Assembly (NCBI RefSeq): GCF_004208415.1
Contig: NZ_CP035758.1
Coordinates: 8,928,001-8,992,000 of the forward strand
Source of the DNA: Ktedonosporobacter rubrisoli
GTDB lineage: Bacteria; Chloroflexota; Ktedonobacteria; Ktedonobacterales; Ktedonobacteraceae
Reading direction: 5' to 3'
DNA: 64,000 nt
The translations under genes and the position numbers were made by a program. This document shows, one piece after another, positions 42,344 to 52,112 of this stretch. Every line of letters starts with the position of its first letter. Position 1 is the stretch's first letter. The notes under the pieces were generated by a model that had not been told where the DNA came from, did not search any database, and saw only the letters and a list, made by a program, of their open reading frames with translations.

Positions 42344-42931
42344 GTGAGGAAAAGTGTGAGCCGTATCCATGTTGAAAGTGAACGCGTTATTCATGCTACA
42401 CCTGAGAAAGTCTATGAAACCCTGACTGACTATAAAGAGAAACGTCAGCTAATGCTAACCCCAAATTTTCTTGATTATATGGTGGTCAAAGGGGGCAAGG
42501 GCGAGGGTACGATTATTAGCTATCGGTTACAGGCGGCCCAGCGTGAGCGCGCGTATCGTATGCAGGTCACGGAGCCTGCAAAGGGAAAGATTATCACCGA
42601 AAGCGACAGCAACTCTTCCCTAGTTACAACCTGGAAGTTGTTACCGATGCAGGGAGGACAGAGCACTATTGTGAGCGTGAGCAGCGAGTGGGAAGGCGGT
42701 CAGGGCGTTGGTGGCTTCTTCGAGCGGACGTTTGCTCCGCTGGGACTGCGGCGTATTTATGATGATATGCTTGCCCTACTTGCCTCGCTGGTGCAAACCG
42801 GTTCGGTAAGCGAAGTTGTCACGGCTGCGGAAATGCAGCCATCGCGGAGCGTGCTTTTGCTGGCCTCTGGCGTTGCACTTGTTGCCGTTGCTGGCATCTA
42901 CTATATGCAGAAGGCGAAGCGGGCGGCGTAG
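42344..42931 (+). CDS. SRPBCC-family protein with C-terminal membrane anchor
   Basis: A 195-residue protein. Residues 5-145 form a START/SRPBCC (polyketide cyclase-like) ligand-binding domain: HATPEKVYETLTDY at the start and VSVSSEWEGGQGVGGFFER with a C-terminal helix. Residues about 168-188 are a transmembrane helix (LLLASGVALVAVAGIYYM), so the domain faces the cytoplasm on an anchor. The start is GTG at 42344 or GTG four codons later. The ligand is unknown. It ends at a bidirectional terminator. Confidence 0.8.
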   Translation: MRKSVSRIHVESERVIHATPEKVYETLTDYKEKRQLMLTPNFLDYMVVKGGKGEGTIISYRLQAAQRERAYRMQVTEPAKGKIITESDSNSSLVTTWKLLPMQGGQSTIVSVSSEWEGGQGVGGFFERTFAPLGLRRIYDDMLALLASLVQTGSVSEVVTAAEMQPSRSVLLLASGVALVAVAGIYYMQKAKRAA

Positions 42932-42968
42932 CGTAAGGCTGCGCAGAGCACTGCAGCAAGATCGTTCT

Positions 42969-43012
42969 AAAAAAGGCCATCACCCAACATGGACACAGGT
43001 GATGGCCTTTTT
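42969..43012. terminator. Bidirectional terminator
   Basis: AAAAAGGCCATCACC and GGTGATGGCCTTTTT form a perfect 15-bp stem with U-runs in both directions, between the convergent SRPBCC and ilvD genes. Confidence 0.92.
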
Positions 43013-43031
43013 CTTTGCTTAAGGCTAAGTA

Positions 43032-44729
43032 TTAGCCGGTAACGGCGCCTTCAGAGGCTGAGGCGACCAGCTTAGCATATTTGGCAAGAACGCCCGAGTT
43101 GTACTTGAGCTCCGGTGCCTGCCAGTTCTTGAAGCGGCGTGCAATCTCTTCGTCGCTCAGATCAACCGAGAGCTCGTTCTTGTCGGCATCGATGGTAATG
43201 ACATCGCCGTTCTGCACGATAGCAATAGGACCGCCAACCTGAGCCTCGGGCGCAATATGGCCGACAACCATACCATGCGTGCCGCCCGAGAAGCGCCCAT
43301 CGGTAATCAGACCTACCGACTCGCCATAGCCCTGTCCAACCAGCGCCGCCGTGACGGCCAGCATTTCGCGCATGCCGGGGCCGCCCTTGGGACCTTCATA
43401 GCGAATCACCACGACATCGCCATGCGTGATGCGGTGATTCATGATAGCGTCAAAGGTCTCTTCTTCTGAATTGAAGACCTTGGCCGGGCCGCGATGGCGC
43501 GTCTCTTTGAGGCCAGCAATCTTGCAAACTGCGCCCTCAGGCGCCAGGTTACCCTTGAGGATAACCAGAGGACCACTGGGATGCAGCGGCTTATCAAGCG
43601 GCATGATAATTTTCTGGTTCTCGGGTAGTCCGGGGACGTGCTCAAGGTTCTCGGCCATAGTCTTTCCGGTGACTGTGAGCGTATCGCCGTGTAAGAAACC
43701 TGCATCCAGCAAGATCTTGAGTACCGCCTGCGTACCACCAATGCGATCAAGATCGGCCATTACATAGCGTCCGCCCGGCTTGAGGTCCGCCAGGTGTGGA
43801 ACTTTGCGTCCAATACGTGTGAAATCATCGATAGTCAGCGGCAAATCCATCTGGCGAGCGATAGCAATCAGGTGCAGAACCGCGTTTGTAGAGCCGCCGA
43901 GGGCCATAACCAGCGTGATCGCGTTTTCGAAAGCCTCTTTTGTCATAATCTGGCGGGGCAAGAGCTGGCGCTCAATCAGGCCTACAACCGTCTGACCTGA
44001 CTCATAGCAATCCAGGGCTTTGCGCGCAGTTACCGCGGGCATAGAAGAACTACCCGGCAGGCTCATACCAAGCGCTTCGATGGCTGAGGCCATCGTGTTG
44101 GCCGTGTACATCCCGCCGCAGGAGCCAGCGCCAGGAATCGCGCTGGCCTCAACCTCGCGCAACTCTTCGCGGCTCATTTTGCCCGCGCTATAGGCACCAA
44201 CCGCCTCAAAAACGCTCACAATATCAACGTCCTGACCGCGGCAGGTGCCGGGGAGGATTGTGCCACCATAGACAAATACGCTAGGAATGTTCAGGCGGGC
44301 CAGGGCCATCAAACAGCCGGGCATATTTTTATCGCAGCCGCCGATAGCAATAACGCCATCAAAGCGCTGGGCGCTGCTCACCAACTCAATGGAATCGGCG
44401 ATAACTTCGCGGCTGGGGAGAGAGAACTTCATACCCTCGGTCCCCATCGAGATACCATCGCTGATAGTAATCGTACCGAAAATCTGGGGAACACCACCGC
44501 CAACGCGGACACCCTCTTTGACCTTCTCGGCGAGTCGATTGATATGTGAATTACATGGCGTGATCTCGCTCCAGGTGCTGGCAACACCGACCAATGGCTT
44601 ATTGAAGTCCTCGTCAGTCAGGCCGACAGCGCGTAGCATGGCGCGATTGGGGGCGCGTATCTCACCTTCGGTAATAGCCCGGCTGCGGCTATTGAGGGCT
44701 TGTTGCGGAGATTCATTAGTTTCGGGCAT
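43032..44729 (-). CDS. ilvD: Dihydroxy-acid dehydratase
   Basis: 565 residues from the ATG at 44729; a TTG 11 codons upstream is possible but makes the protein longer than usual. It catalyses the penultimate step of valine/isoleucine synthesis. Cluster ligands: IGGCDKNMPGCLMA and GAGSCGGMYTANTM. The late DGRFSGGTHGMVVGHIAPEA is typical. The other ilv genes are not in the window. Confidence 0.95.
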   Translation of the reverse strand: MPETNESPQQALNSRSRAITEGEIRAPNRAMLRAVGLTDEDFNKPLVGVASTWSEITPCNSHINRLAEKVKEGVRVGGGVPQIFGTITISDGISMGTEGMKFSLPSREVIADSIELVSSAQRFDGVIAIGGCDKNMPGCLMALARLNIPSVFVYGGTILPGTCRGQDVDIVSVFEAVGAYSAGKMSREELREVEASAIPGAGSCGGMYTANTMASAIEALGMSLPGSSSMPAVTARKALDCYESGQTVVGLIERQLLPRQIMTKEAFENAITLVMALGGSTNAVLHLIAIARQMDLPLTIDDFTRIGRKVPHLADLKPGGRYVMADLDRIGGTQAVLKILLDAGFLHGDTLTVTGKTMAENLEHVPGLPENQKIIMPLDKPLHPSGPLVILKGNLAPEGAVCKIAGLKETRHRGPAKVFNSEEETFDAIMNHRITHGDVVVIRYEGPKGGPGMREMLAVTAALVGQGYGESVGLITDGRFSGGTHGMVVGHIAPEAQVGGPIAIVQNGDVITIDADKNELSVDLSDEEIARRFKNWQAPELKYNSGVLAKYAKLVASASEGAVTG

Positions 44730-44762
44730 GATGACAACGCTTCCTTTCTTTCTGGAGGGCAA

Positions 44763-45079
44763 CTGCTCTCTTTACACATGTCTGTTGTAAGTTTGCCAAC
44801 AGCGGCAAATCACGCCCACGTATCTTTGTGGTCGCTGTACATATCTGTAGCAGTAGGCTAGTGGTAAGCCGGTGACCAGGGGACGCGGTTTACATACAAC
44901 CGCGTCCTTGTGAGTTGGGACCCTGACGAGAATATGAACATCATAGCAAATATGTAATGATACGCAGCCGAAGCGCTAAGGTCAGGGCCGACTTCTGTTT
45001 AGTTCCTTGACGTCGTACATCGTTACACAAAAACTGTGTGATTTCAAATTATGTTTTGCCAGAACCTTCCAACGGCTCC
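44763..45079. other. Region upstream of ilvD with two stems
   Basis: No gene supported. GGACGCGGTT and AACCGCGTCC (44880-44907) form a perfect 10-bp hairpin, and CCCTGAC pairs with GTCAGGG farther upstream. On the ilvD strand this could be a structured leader. No T-box sequence or other riboswitch signature was found. Confidence 0.45.
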
Positions 45080-46525
45080 CTAGAGACTACTCAATGTTGC
45101 ACTATTATACACGAGTCGTAGGGAGCTTGAAAGATCTGCCTCAATACTTGCTGTTCCAGCCTCAGATGTCTCAGACTCCGCAAGCCTGAGCAAGGTTTGA
45201 GGATAGTCTAAAGGGAAGTCCTCATAGGCGAGGGTATGTAAGGCCGCCTGATAGCATTTGCGGGCCTGGGCTAGATTTTCTTCCCGCTTGCCGGCCAGGC
45301 GTTTATGGTGAGTAGTGCCGAGATGAAGTAGCGTTACTGCATATGCCCGTGGAAAGGCATCGGGAGTATAAATTTTGAGTGCACTTTCATAGCAGACGAT
45401 GGCACAGCGCAGGTCCATATCCTGCGTTAAAGGGCTGGTATCATTCTCGGCAAGGTAATGCTGATAGATGTTGCCAAGTTTAAAATGAATATGCCCCCAC
45501 TCTCTAGGAAAGTCATGGTAGGTATAGATCAGCAATGCGTCCCTATAGCAGGCCATAGCCTGGCGGGCATTATCCAGGGGCGCGCCAACTCTACGTTGGA
45601 GATAGGTATCTCCGCGACTAATCTGTACCATGGCCCACAGAGCTGGGTTTGCCAGACGGCGGGCCAGCTGTAGCGCTGCCTCGAAGCAAGAAAGTGCGTA
45701 CTCCAGATCTTCCTCTACGGACCCAAGATTGCGCCGCGCGTAAGCATTGCCTAATTGAGTTTGCAGGATGATCCATTGTTCAGGGTAAATATCTCGGCTA
45801 TAGACCAGAGCTGCTGAAGTATAGCAACGAAGGGCCTGCTCCATTATCTCCGCTTTATTTGTGACTTTCCAGTACTGCAGGTAGGCGTTTCCTAGCTGAA
45901 GATGTGTCCTGGCATACTGAAGAGGATAGCGTTCGAGAGTAAATATCGTATGGGCTGTTTTATAGTGGCTGATGGCTTCTTCGAGTGCTTGAATGTGCTC
46001 GGTTTGTCCGAGTGGCTGTGGTTCCTGGGTCAGCGTAGAACTCAGGACAATTTGGAATTCGGCAATAACTTCTGGGGCGATATTGATGTCGGTATAGGCG
46101 TAAGCGAGAGCTTCACGCAGCAAGGCAAGTTGGGCTTTTTTTGTGCGCTCGGGACGTCGCAGGCGTTCCAGGAACATATGCCGCTCTTCAATATGCTCAA
46201 GCTGCGGAGTAAGGGTGGTGGCAAGACCTCCATAAAGATTGATGTAGGACTCTCGAATAGCCTGGGCGGGCTCCCCATCTTTGCCGCGCCGCCTGATATC
46301 GCGCAGCAGTGTGAGATGATTATATAATTGCTGCTTCATCTCTGGCTGCTCCTCGACACGTGCCGTAATCAGCCGTTCTAGCTCTCTTTCTGCTTCCAGC
46401 TGCATAAGCATAGGATTGGCCTCCAGATAGCGGTATCCTTTACGTTGAGAGTTCATGCTGATGCTGAGCCATAGAACAAGCTGCTGAAACAAGTCGAAGG
46501 ATAAGAGGTTATGTGTGTCAACCAT
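45080..46525 (-). CDS. TPR-repeat protein
   Basis: About 481 residues from the ATG at 46525 (GAGGAAC upstream); a GTG 21 codons earlier is weaker. Residues 1-160 are helical and acidic. The remainder is made of about six TPR units with repeated pattern YARTHLQLGNAYLQ, ILQTQLGNAYARR and HIHFKLGNIYQHYL, spaced roughly 50-60 residues. This spacing resembles the repeats fused to CHAT proteases, but no CHAT domain is present. It is probably a scaffold. Confidence 0.72.
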   Translation of the reverse strand: MVDTHNLLSFDLFQQLVLWLSISMNSQRKGYRYLEANPMLMQLEAERELERLITARVEEQPEMKQQLYNHLTLLRDIRRRGKDGEPAQAIRESYINLYGGLATTLTPQLEHIEERHMFLERLRRPERTKKAQLALLREALAYAYTDINIAPEVIAEFQIVLSSTLTQEPQPLGQTEHIQALEEAISHYKTAHTIFTLERYPLQYARTHLQLGNAYLQYWKVTNKAEIMEQALRCYTSAALVYSRDIYPEQWIILQTQLGNAYARRNLGSVEEDLEYALSCFEAALQLARRLANPALWAMVQISRGDTYLQRRVGAPLDNARQAMACYRDALLIYTYHDFPREWGHIHFKLGNIYQHYLAENDTSPLTQDMDLRCAIVCYESALKIYTPDAFPRAYAVTLLHLGTTHHKRLAGKREENLAQARKCYQAALHTLAYEDFPLDYPQTLLRLAESETSEAGTASIEADLSSSLRLVYNSATLSSL

Positions 46526-46713
46526 AGATACATGTTCCTCTTCTAGATGCTGTGAACTACAACCAACAATACTTCCGTGCTGTATCACAATGTGTAAATG
46601 TTATGGTATGAGTCCGAAAAGTGAGTGTCCGTTTTCCCCCACCGGGCATCATATAATTCCAGCCTGGGTAATGGAATATCATCTTATTAGCATCGACTTA
46701 TCACTTTATGCAA

Positions 46714-46778
46714 TTGAACGCTGATATAGAGAGCAATTTGTGGTGAAATAAAAGGTCATTGCCTATATCAACGTTCAA
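46714..46778. terminator. Long imperfect inverted repeat between TPR and FAH genes
   Basis: TTGAACGCTGATATAG (46714-46729) pairs with CTATATCAACGTTCAA (46763-46778) with one mismatch, extended by GCAA/TTGC. It may end the FAH-family transcript, since both neighbours are on the minus strand. No clear T-run. Confidence 0.45.
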
Positions 46779-46812
46779 AGGGATGCTGGAGAAACACGTT
46801 TTTGCTTCAGAT

Positions 46813-47676
46813 TTAGCTCTGTTTGCCTCGCAGAACCGGATTGCGCAAGGAGCCAAGCTGATCTATGCTGATTTGCACAGTGTCGCCCTGTTGTAGAGTA
46901 AATGGACTGTCGGGGACGAGGGCGGTTCCGGTACAGAGGATGGCGCCACATGGGAAATCATCTTCGCGGAAAAGATAGGCTACAAGTTCGTCTAAACGGC
47001 GCTTGAGCTCGCTTGTGTTGGTCTGGCCCTGCCAGTGGATCTGTCCTTCGCGCTCGATAGTCATCTGAATGGCGAGCTGGTAGGGATCGGCGATTTCCCA
47101 GGCCGGTGTAATGCCAGGTCCAAGCGCGCAGCAGCCAGCGTATACTTTGGCCTGTGGCAAATAGAGTGGATTTTCGCCTTCGATGCTGCGCGAGCTCACG
47201 TCATTAGCAATGGTGTAGCCAACGATCTCGCCATAAGCGTTAATAACAAGCGCTAGCTCTGGCTCTGGTACATCCCAGCTTGAATCTGTACGTACTATAA
47301 TAGGGATCTCGGGTCCGGCTACGCGGCGGGGCGTGGCTTTGAAAAATAGCTCTGGTCGTGGCGCTGAGTAAACCCTTGTATAAATATCTGGCGTCTCGCT
47401 CTCTTCTACGCGTGCGCTCATCGAGCGTTTATAGGTGACTCCAGCCGCCCATACTTCAGTATCGCCGTCGATTGGCGCAAGGAGAGCGGGAGCAGACTGC
47501 TGCTCAGGACTCAGGGCTTGCACGCTCTCGCAGAGTGAGCGCAGTTCGCCGCTGCGTAAACGGAGCAGATCGCTTAGCGTACTGTATTGGGCTGGAAAGT
47601 TTCCGCGAAGCTGGCCCTGTATAAGCAATCCAGGGGTTGCCGTTCCTGTTGACGATCTGTGACGAACAATTTGCAT
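46813..47676 (-). CDS. FAH-family sugar-acid dehydratase (2-keto-3-deoxy-pentonate dehydratase type)
   Basis: A 287-residue fumarylacetoacetate hydrolase-fold protein. WAAGVTYKRSMSARVEES, PELFFKATPRRVAGPE, DVPEPELALVINAYGEIVGY (metal site EPELA) and DVSSRSIEGENPLYLPQAK match 2-dehydro-3-deoxy-D-arabinonate dehydratase-type enzymes, which act in oxidative pentose catabolism. No other pathway genes are next to it. The exact stereochemistry of the substrate is not assignable. Confidence 0.82.
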   Translation of the reverse strand: MQIVRHRSSTGTATPGLLIQGQLRGNFPAQYSTLSDLLRLRSGELRSLCESVQALSPEQQSAPALLAPIDGDTEVWAAGVTYKRSMSARVEESETPDIYTRVYSAPRPELFFKATPRRVAGPEIPIIVRTDSSWDVPEPELALVINAYGEIVGYTIANDVSSRSIEGENPLYLPQAKVYAGCCALGPGITPAWEIADPYQLAIQMTIEREGQIHWQGQTNTSELKRRLDELVAYLFREDDFPCGAILCTGTALVPDSPFTLQQGDTVQISIDQLGSLRNPVLRGKQS

Positions 47677-48038
47677 GTGTGACTGCCTTTCAAGACAAAG
47701 CTAAACTGAAGTAATACAATACTCGTAGAGAGATTGAAAGCGCCCTGGAAGCCCTATTAGCCCATTGCCTGGCTTTCCTGCAATGCGCCTCTTCGAAATC
47801 CCTCCTTGCTCCCTTAGGGCGCTGAGATGAAAAAGCTAAGGTATGCATGCATTATCGCACAGAAGAGCCGGACGGCCAAAAAGGAGCGGGCAGCTAATCA
47901 GATTTAGCCTGCCCTTGACGCTTTGATTAGCCTATGCTAATATCTGACTAGAGGGATAGGATATTAATTGGTAAGGTGCAGCCATAGGCACCTCTATTTG
48001 AGATAACTGCTCTTTCAGATAGAGAAGGAGATGACCCA
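47677..48038. other. Divergent intergenic region with a plus-strand promoter
   Basis: TTGACG (47915-47920) and TAATAT (47938-47943) lie 17 bases apart. GGGCAGCTAA / TTAGCCTGCCC (about 47888-47914) forms a stem overlapping the -35, a possible operator. The FAH promoter is also expected here. Confidence 0.55.
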
Positions 48039-48311
48039 ATGAGTCTTGTCAGATCCGATTTAGAATGTGCTCTCTGCCACTCGTCACTCTCACAGTGGAG
48101 CGCCTGTACGTGTACGCACTGCGGAAAGAAATTGTGCCACCGTCACGCGCACGCCGTACGCCGCCCCCACAGTTATGTGCTTGCATCGCTATGTGCAGAT
48201 TGCTCTAACCGCTGTGCTTACGCGTTACCAAAGATGAGCGCGGCAATGAAAACAAGCGCGCCTCCGCCAACGACTTGGAGCATAGACAGCCACCAGCTTG
48301 TCCCGAAATAG
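48039..48311 (+). CDS. Small Cys/His-rich protein
   Basis: A 90-residue protein with a zinc-ribbon-like pattern: CALC near residue 10, then CTCTHCGKKLCHRHAH and later CADC. AGAAGGAG stands before the ATG and a good promoter lies at 47915. The last 31 codons overlap the end of the convergent VIT gene and have low complexity, so the functional part is probably residues 1-58. It could bind metal or DNA; no family was recognised. Confidence 0.6.
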   Translation: MSLVRSDLECALCHSSLSQWSACTCTHCGKKLCHRHAHAVRRPHSYVLASLCADCSNRCAYALPKMSAAMKTSAPPPTTWSIDSHQLVPK

Positions 48312-48853
48312 CGGTGACGAATGGCCGCTATGAGTACAAGCTCAAAGGCAACTACGACATAGGCAACAATCAGCGCTAGATGGATGCTGCTGATAAGAAA
48401 GGGTAGCGTATGTAGCGCGCCGCCAAAGAAGGTCATAAAGCCAGTGATGGCGCCGCGTACCACTGGTTTCCCTCTTCCAGTCAGCTCCCCATCGTCAGAG
48501 AGCGCTTCGGAAAATGCCATACTGATGCCTGCTCCGGTAGCAGAGGCGATGCCGACAAGGAAGGCAGTCATTGGATTGTGGGTAGCAAAAGCTGTGGCAA
48601 AGATTGGGGCTAGCGTTGAGACTGAGCCATCCATTAATCCTGCCAATCCTGGCTGTACCACGCGCAGCAAAAAGTCGCGCGATTGCTCGTCTTTAGCATT
48701 CATGCCGCGCAGAAGTTCTGCGAGCTGACCTTTTATGGTTGGCGGCGTTTGCTCCTGGGTATCTTCGGCCGCTCTTGCTAGTTTGTCAGTTGCTGATGTT
48801 TGATTCTCCACACTGCTGGGGCTGTTTGCCGCCGGGTTCTGTTCGAAAGACAT
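48218..48853 (-). CDS. VIT1/CCC1-family iron transporter-like membrane protein
   Basis: A 211-residue protein. An acidic N-terminal tail (residues 1-55) is followed by four to five membrane helices with QPGLAGLMDGSVSTLAPIFA, the first-helix signature of VIT/MbfA proteins, and GIASATGAGISMAFSEALSD. VIT/MbfA members move Fe2+ or Mn2+ out of the cytoplasm. The ferritin-like domain of MbfA is missing. GGGGAG precedes the ATG. It lies 40 bases downstream of fur on the same strand. Confidence 0.85.
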   Translation of the reverse strand: MSFEQNPAANSPSSVENQTSATDKLARAAEDTQEQTPPTIKGQLAELLRGMNAKDEQSRDFLLRVVQPGLAGLMDGSVSTLAPIFATAFATHNPMTAFLVGIASATGAGISMAFSEALSDDGELTGRGKPVVRGAITGFMTFFGGALHTLPFLISSIHLALIVAYVVVAFELVLIAAIRHRYFGTSWWLSMLQVVGGGALVFIAALIFGNA

Positions 48854-48893
48854 AAAAATTCTCCCCTGAGGAGGTTAATGTAACCTTCTTCTC

Positions 48894-49289
48894 TTATTTA
48901 TGCTTTGCCTGGCAGGAAGGACACAGGCCGTAGAGACGAACCTCGTGTGAACTAAGGGTTATGCCACTTGCCTGTGCTGCGGCTTGCAAGATGGCTTCGG
49001 AAACCTTAACATCGACAGGTACATCAATGAGCGCTCCGCATACTGTGCAGATCGCATGATCATGACGTGAAATGCGCCCGTCATAGCGGCAACTCTCTTC
49101 GCTGGTGTTGATTTCTTTGACGTGCCCTTGCTCAACAAGGTTGTGCAGGATACGATACACCGTTGCCACACCTATACGGGGACGCTGCTCTCGCACTGTC
49201 TCGTAGATCTCCAGCGCAGTTGGATGATTGTTCGCGGTACGCACAACTTCGAGTACCGCCTGCGCATTGCTGGTTAGTTTATCTTTCAT
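48894..49289 (-). CDS. fur: Fur-family metalloregulator
   Basis: A 131-residue regulator. The winged helix contains RIGVATVYRILHNLVEQGHV. The metal-binding region reads RHDHAICTVCGALIDV with a second CPSC pair near the C-terminus (structural zinc). The N-terminal arm is short. PerR is an alternative; the classical Fur box in its own promoter favours Fur. It is followed by a VIT transporter gene, giving an iron-handling operon. Confidence 0.85.
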   Translation of the reverse strand: MKDKLTSNAQAVLEVVRTANNHPTALEIYETVREQRPRIGVATVYRILHNLVEQGHVKEINTSEESCRYDGRISRHDHAICTVCGALIDVPVDVKVSEAILQAAAQASGITLSSHEVRLYGLCPSCQAKHK

Positions 49290-49301
49290 TTAGGTTACCC
49301 T

Positions 49302-49320
49302 AATAATGATAATCATTCTC
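49302..49320. promoter_or_regulatory. Fur box upstream of fur
   Basis: AATAATGATAATCATTCTC matches the 19-bp consensus GATAATGATAATCATTATC at 17 positions. It is centred about 22 bases before the fur start codon, so it probably mediates autoregulation of fur and the VIT gene. Confidence 0.85.
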
Positions 49321-49627
49321 ATAACTACAAACTAAGTATAGACCATCTTTGTGTTTTATGTCAAGTTTTGGCCCTGAGAACGAGATCATTTCTTTTTCTC
49401 TACAAGGTGTCTTAAGCGGCACAGGCTAACCTACACAGTTTTTCAAGGCTTTTTAATAAGAGCCTGGTCGAAGGCAATGCTGCTCAAGCGGGCTCCTGTT
49501 CGTGGAGAGAAGAAGTCTCTGACATTGAGAGCAGGCTTTAGCAAGAATTAGCGCGGGAACGATCAGGACCGCACATTGCTATGTGCGGTCAGCTGGAAAA
49601 AATACTAAGCGATTGGCAATTCTTGGG
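49321..49627. other. Gene-free stretch with a hairpin
   Basis: GACCGCACAT (49567-49576) and ATGTGCGGTC (49581-49590) form a perfect hairpin 38 bases beyond the MFS stop, possibly its terminator. Nothing else recognised apart from the fur promoter at the left end. Confidence 0.5.
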
Positions 49628-51063
49628 CTAGCGGCGGCTATGGCGATGTACAAGCAGCAAGGCCAGAACAGCTATGAGCAGGGCCAGCACCATATCGATA
49701 AGGTAGCCAGTGGCGTAACTGGCAACGAGACGTGCGCTCATGCTGCCACTGCTAGTTTGACTGAGGGCTAGCGCTACCGCGACAACGGCGGCGATGCCAA
49801 CGCCGGAGCCAAGCTGGATGGCTGTGTTCACAACCCCTGATGCCAGGCCCTGGTCGCGCTCTTCAACTCCGGAGGTTGCGCTGATCGTCAGGGCTACGAA
49901 GGTGAGCCCTAGACCTAAGCCAGTCAGTGTGAAGCCTGGCATAACATTGATAAGATAGCTACCTCCGGCTGTGACCCCGCTCAAAAGGAAAGCGCTTACA
50001 CCAAGGATGAGAGCTCCGGCGGCCAGAGTTAAGCCGGCTCCAAAGCGATTCACGAGACGTGAAGCGAGAGCAGAGCCGACCAGAACCAGGGCACTATTCG
50101 GCAGAAAAGCGATCCCGGTCGCCAGGGCTGAGAGGCCGAGAACCTGTTGAAGGTAGAGAGTTGTGAAGAATAACTCGGAGGCAATGATTGCGTTGAGCAG
50201 GAGCGCCGCAAGATTTGCCCCTGTTACTCCTGGTAAGCGGAAAAGCCGAAAGGCAACCAGCGGCTGGCTCGTCCGCCGCTCAATCACAACGAAAGCAACT
50301 AGCAATATTCCCGCTACAGCCAGTAGCCCCAGGAAAAGACCGATAGGGAAACTGGCCTGTTCACTGCTATTGAGGGCGAAAATGAGCAGGCCAAGAGCCA
50401 GTGTGATCGTCAAAGCACCGGCCAGATCAAGCTTCTTACCAGTTTCTGATGAACTATCGGCTGGCAAAAGCCCTGGTGCAGCGATGGCCGCACCTAAGCC
50501 GATCGGCAGATTGATGAAAAAGATCCACTCCCAGCCAAGAGCTGCCGTGAGGATGCCACCGAGAATCATGCCAGTGGCGCCACCGGCAGCCCCCATAGCT
50601 CCCCAGACACCAAGCGCTCGGTTGCGCTCTTCCCCTCGCTGAACAGCGTGGTGAGCAAGGATAAGGCAGCAGGAGAGACCATAGCGCTACCGCAGCCTTG
50701 CAGCGCGCGTCCAATCAGAAGTACCAGAGCTGTTGGGGCAAATCCACAGAGTAATGAGGCACACGCAAAGACGAGCAAACCTGCGATAAATAGCCGCCGG
50801 CGGCCCCACAGGTCCGCCAGACGGCCTGCCAGGATCAGAAAACCACCAAAGGTCAGGGCATAGAGCGAGATGACATTTTGTAGATCTGCCTCAGTAGTAA
50901 AATCAAGACTGGCTTGAATGGAAGGCAGCGCAATATTTACAATTGTGATATCTACAACGATCATGAATTGTGCTGCGCAGAGCAGTGTGAGTGTGGCAAG
51001 TCCACTTCGTCTCTTGTTGACAGGTGTTTGCTGACGGAAAGGATTCAGGAGAGTGTGCAGCAT
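49628..51063 (-). pseudogene. MFS exporter of the DHA2 (EmrB/QacA) type, interrupted by a frameshift
   Basis: The first 150 codons (start 51063) encode TM helices 1-4 with AGRLADLWGRRRLFIAG and IGRALQGCGSAMVSPAALSL, the DHA2 motifs A and C. The frame then shifts at a run of four Cs (50632-50635). The shifted frame 49628-50596 continues as MGAAGGATGMILGGILTAAL then WEWIFFINLPIG, and the remaining ten helices. One extra base in the run restores a full protein of about 478 residues and 14 helices. It is either a true pseudogene or a base-calling error. Family members export drugs. Confidence 0.8.
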
Positions 51064-51285
51064 GATTTACTCCACTTGCTTTTGTGAAAATGAGATCTGC
51101 AGATCTCTACTACCTGATACTAACTGGTCAACGCTAATTGGGGCCACCAGACGCCTGGGATAAGATAAGGCGTCGTTTGCACTTCTAGAGAAGGTATCAT
51201 AAGGATTTGCAAATGTTCCTCTTCTTTCCGGCACTGCCACTGTACTTTGTCGGGTAGCAGTTTAGCTCCCCTGGCGTTGAGCGAG

Positions 51286-51801
51286 CTAACGTTTTCCCGA
51301 TTCAGGAGATGACTGCCGACTGATGATAAGGCCAATACTATCGATGATGAGCGCGGCAAGCACACCAAGGCCAAAGCATTGCAGGACTGGCAGATTGATA
51401 TGTAAGAGTTGGTCCAGAGAAAAAACCTCTGGACCAATGCATGCTAATACGATAGTGATCGTGAGTATGACCAGCGGGTACTCATATCCACCATTTACGC
51501 TCCAAAGTCCCTGCTTCCAGTGAAATTTTGCAACAGCCAGAAACATAGCAGCAAAAATAGCCACCTCGCCGAGGGGAACGAGCAGTCCAAGGGCTGTCAG
51601 GAGTCCTCCTAACAATTCGCCCACACCTCCTAAAAGCGCCCAGAATCCTGCTGGTTTGAAGCCTTGGCCCTCCAAAACTTTGGAAAGGCTTGTAAAGCCA
51701 TCTCCGCCAAACCAGCCGAACAATTTTTGTGCTCCATGGCCAGCCAGTAGCAGGCCAACGGCGAGCCGTAGAAGCAAGAAACCCACTGTAGCTGAACTCA
51801 T
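51286..51801 (-). CDS. DoxX-family membrane protein
   Basis: A 171-residue protein with four transmembrane helices. FLLLRLAVGLLLAGHGAQKL followed by FGWFGG and GGVGELLGGLLTALGLLVPL are the typical DoxX features. Members may take part in redox or membrane complexes; the role here is unknown. AAGAGGC precedes the ATG. Confidence 0.88.
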   Translation of the reverse strand: MSSATVGFLLLRLAVGLLLAGHGAQKLFGWFGGDGFTSLSKVLEGQGFKPAGFWALLGGVGELLGGLLTALGLLVPLGEVAIFAAMFLAVAKFHWKQGLWSVNGGYEYPLVILTITIVLACIGPEVFSLDQLLHINLPVLQCFGLGVLAALIIDSIGLIISRQSSPESGKR

Positions 51802-52112
51802 ACTATTTGCCTCTTAAAATTTTTCTGAGACTTTTATTGCTATAGTTAAGAATCCTAGCATGAAAGCTTGACGAAGCCATCGGCCAATCAGCCAGTGCTT
51901 CCCTGTACCGATGAACAGACTATCCCTGCTTTTATGCATAAAGCCCAGAAAACCTTTAAGTAATTTGCTGTGCTCTCCCTTTGACGAAACTTGTCGCGGC
52001 GGACAATAGTATGGAGAGCCTGAGACGAGACTATGCGTCTTTCAGGCCCTGAGTTCCAGGCTGTCAGGATTGGAGTCGGCTTGCTCAAGCTAAAGTAATT
52101 TCTAGAGCTTGC
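51802..52112. other. Gene-free stretch
   Basis: Contains the DoxX promoter and a small stem GCCTGA/TCAGGC near 52019-52045 downstream of the sulfatase. Nothing else recognised. Confidence 0.45.

Noticed and set aside
44880..44907. T-box or intrinsic terminator ahead of ilvD
   Set aside because: No GGTGGTACC sequence and no T-run after the stem on the minus strand.
49583..49771. Plus-strand ORF of 62 residues
   Set aside because: Antisense to the end of the MFS gene and overlapping its likely terminator hairpin.
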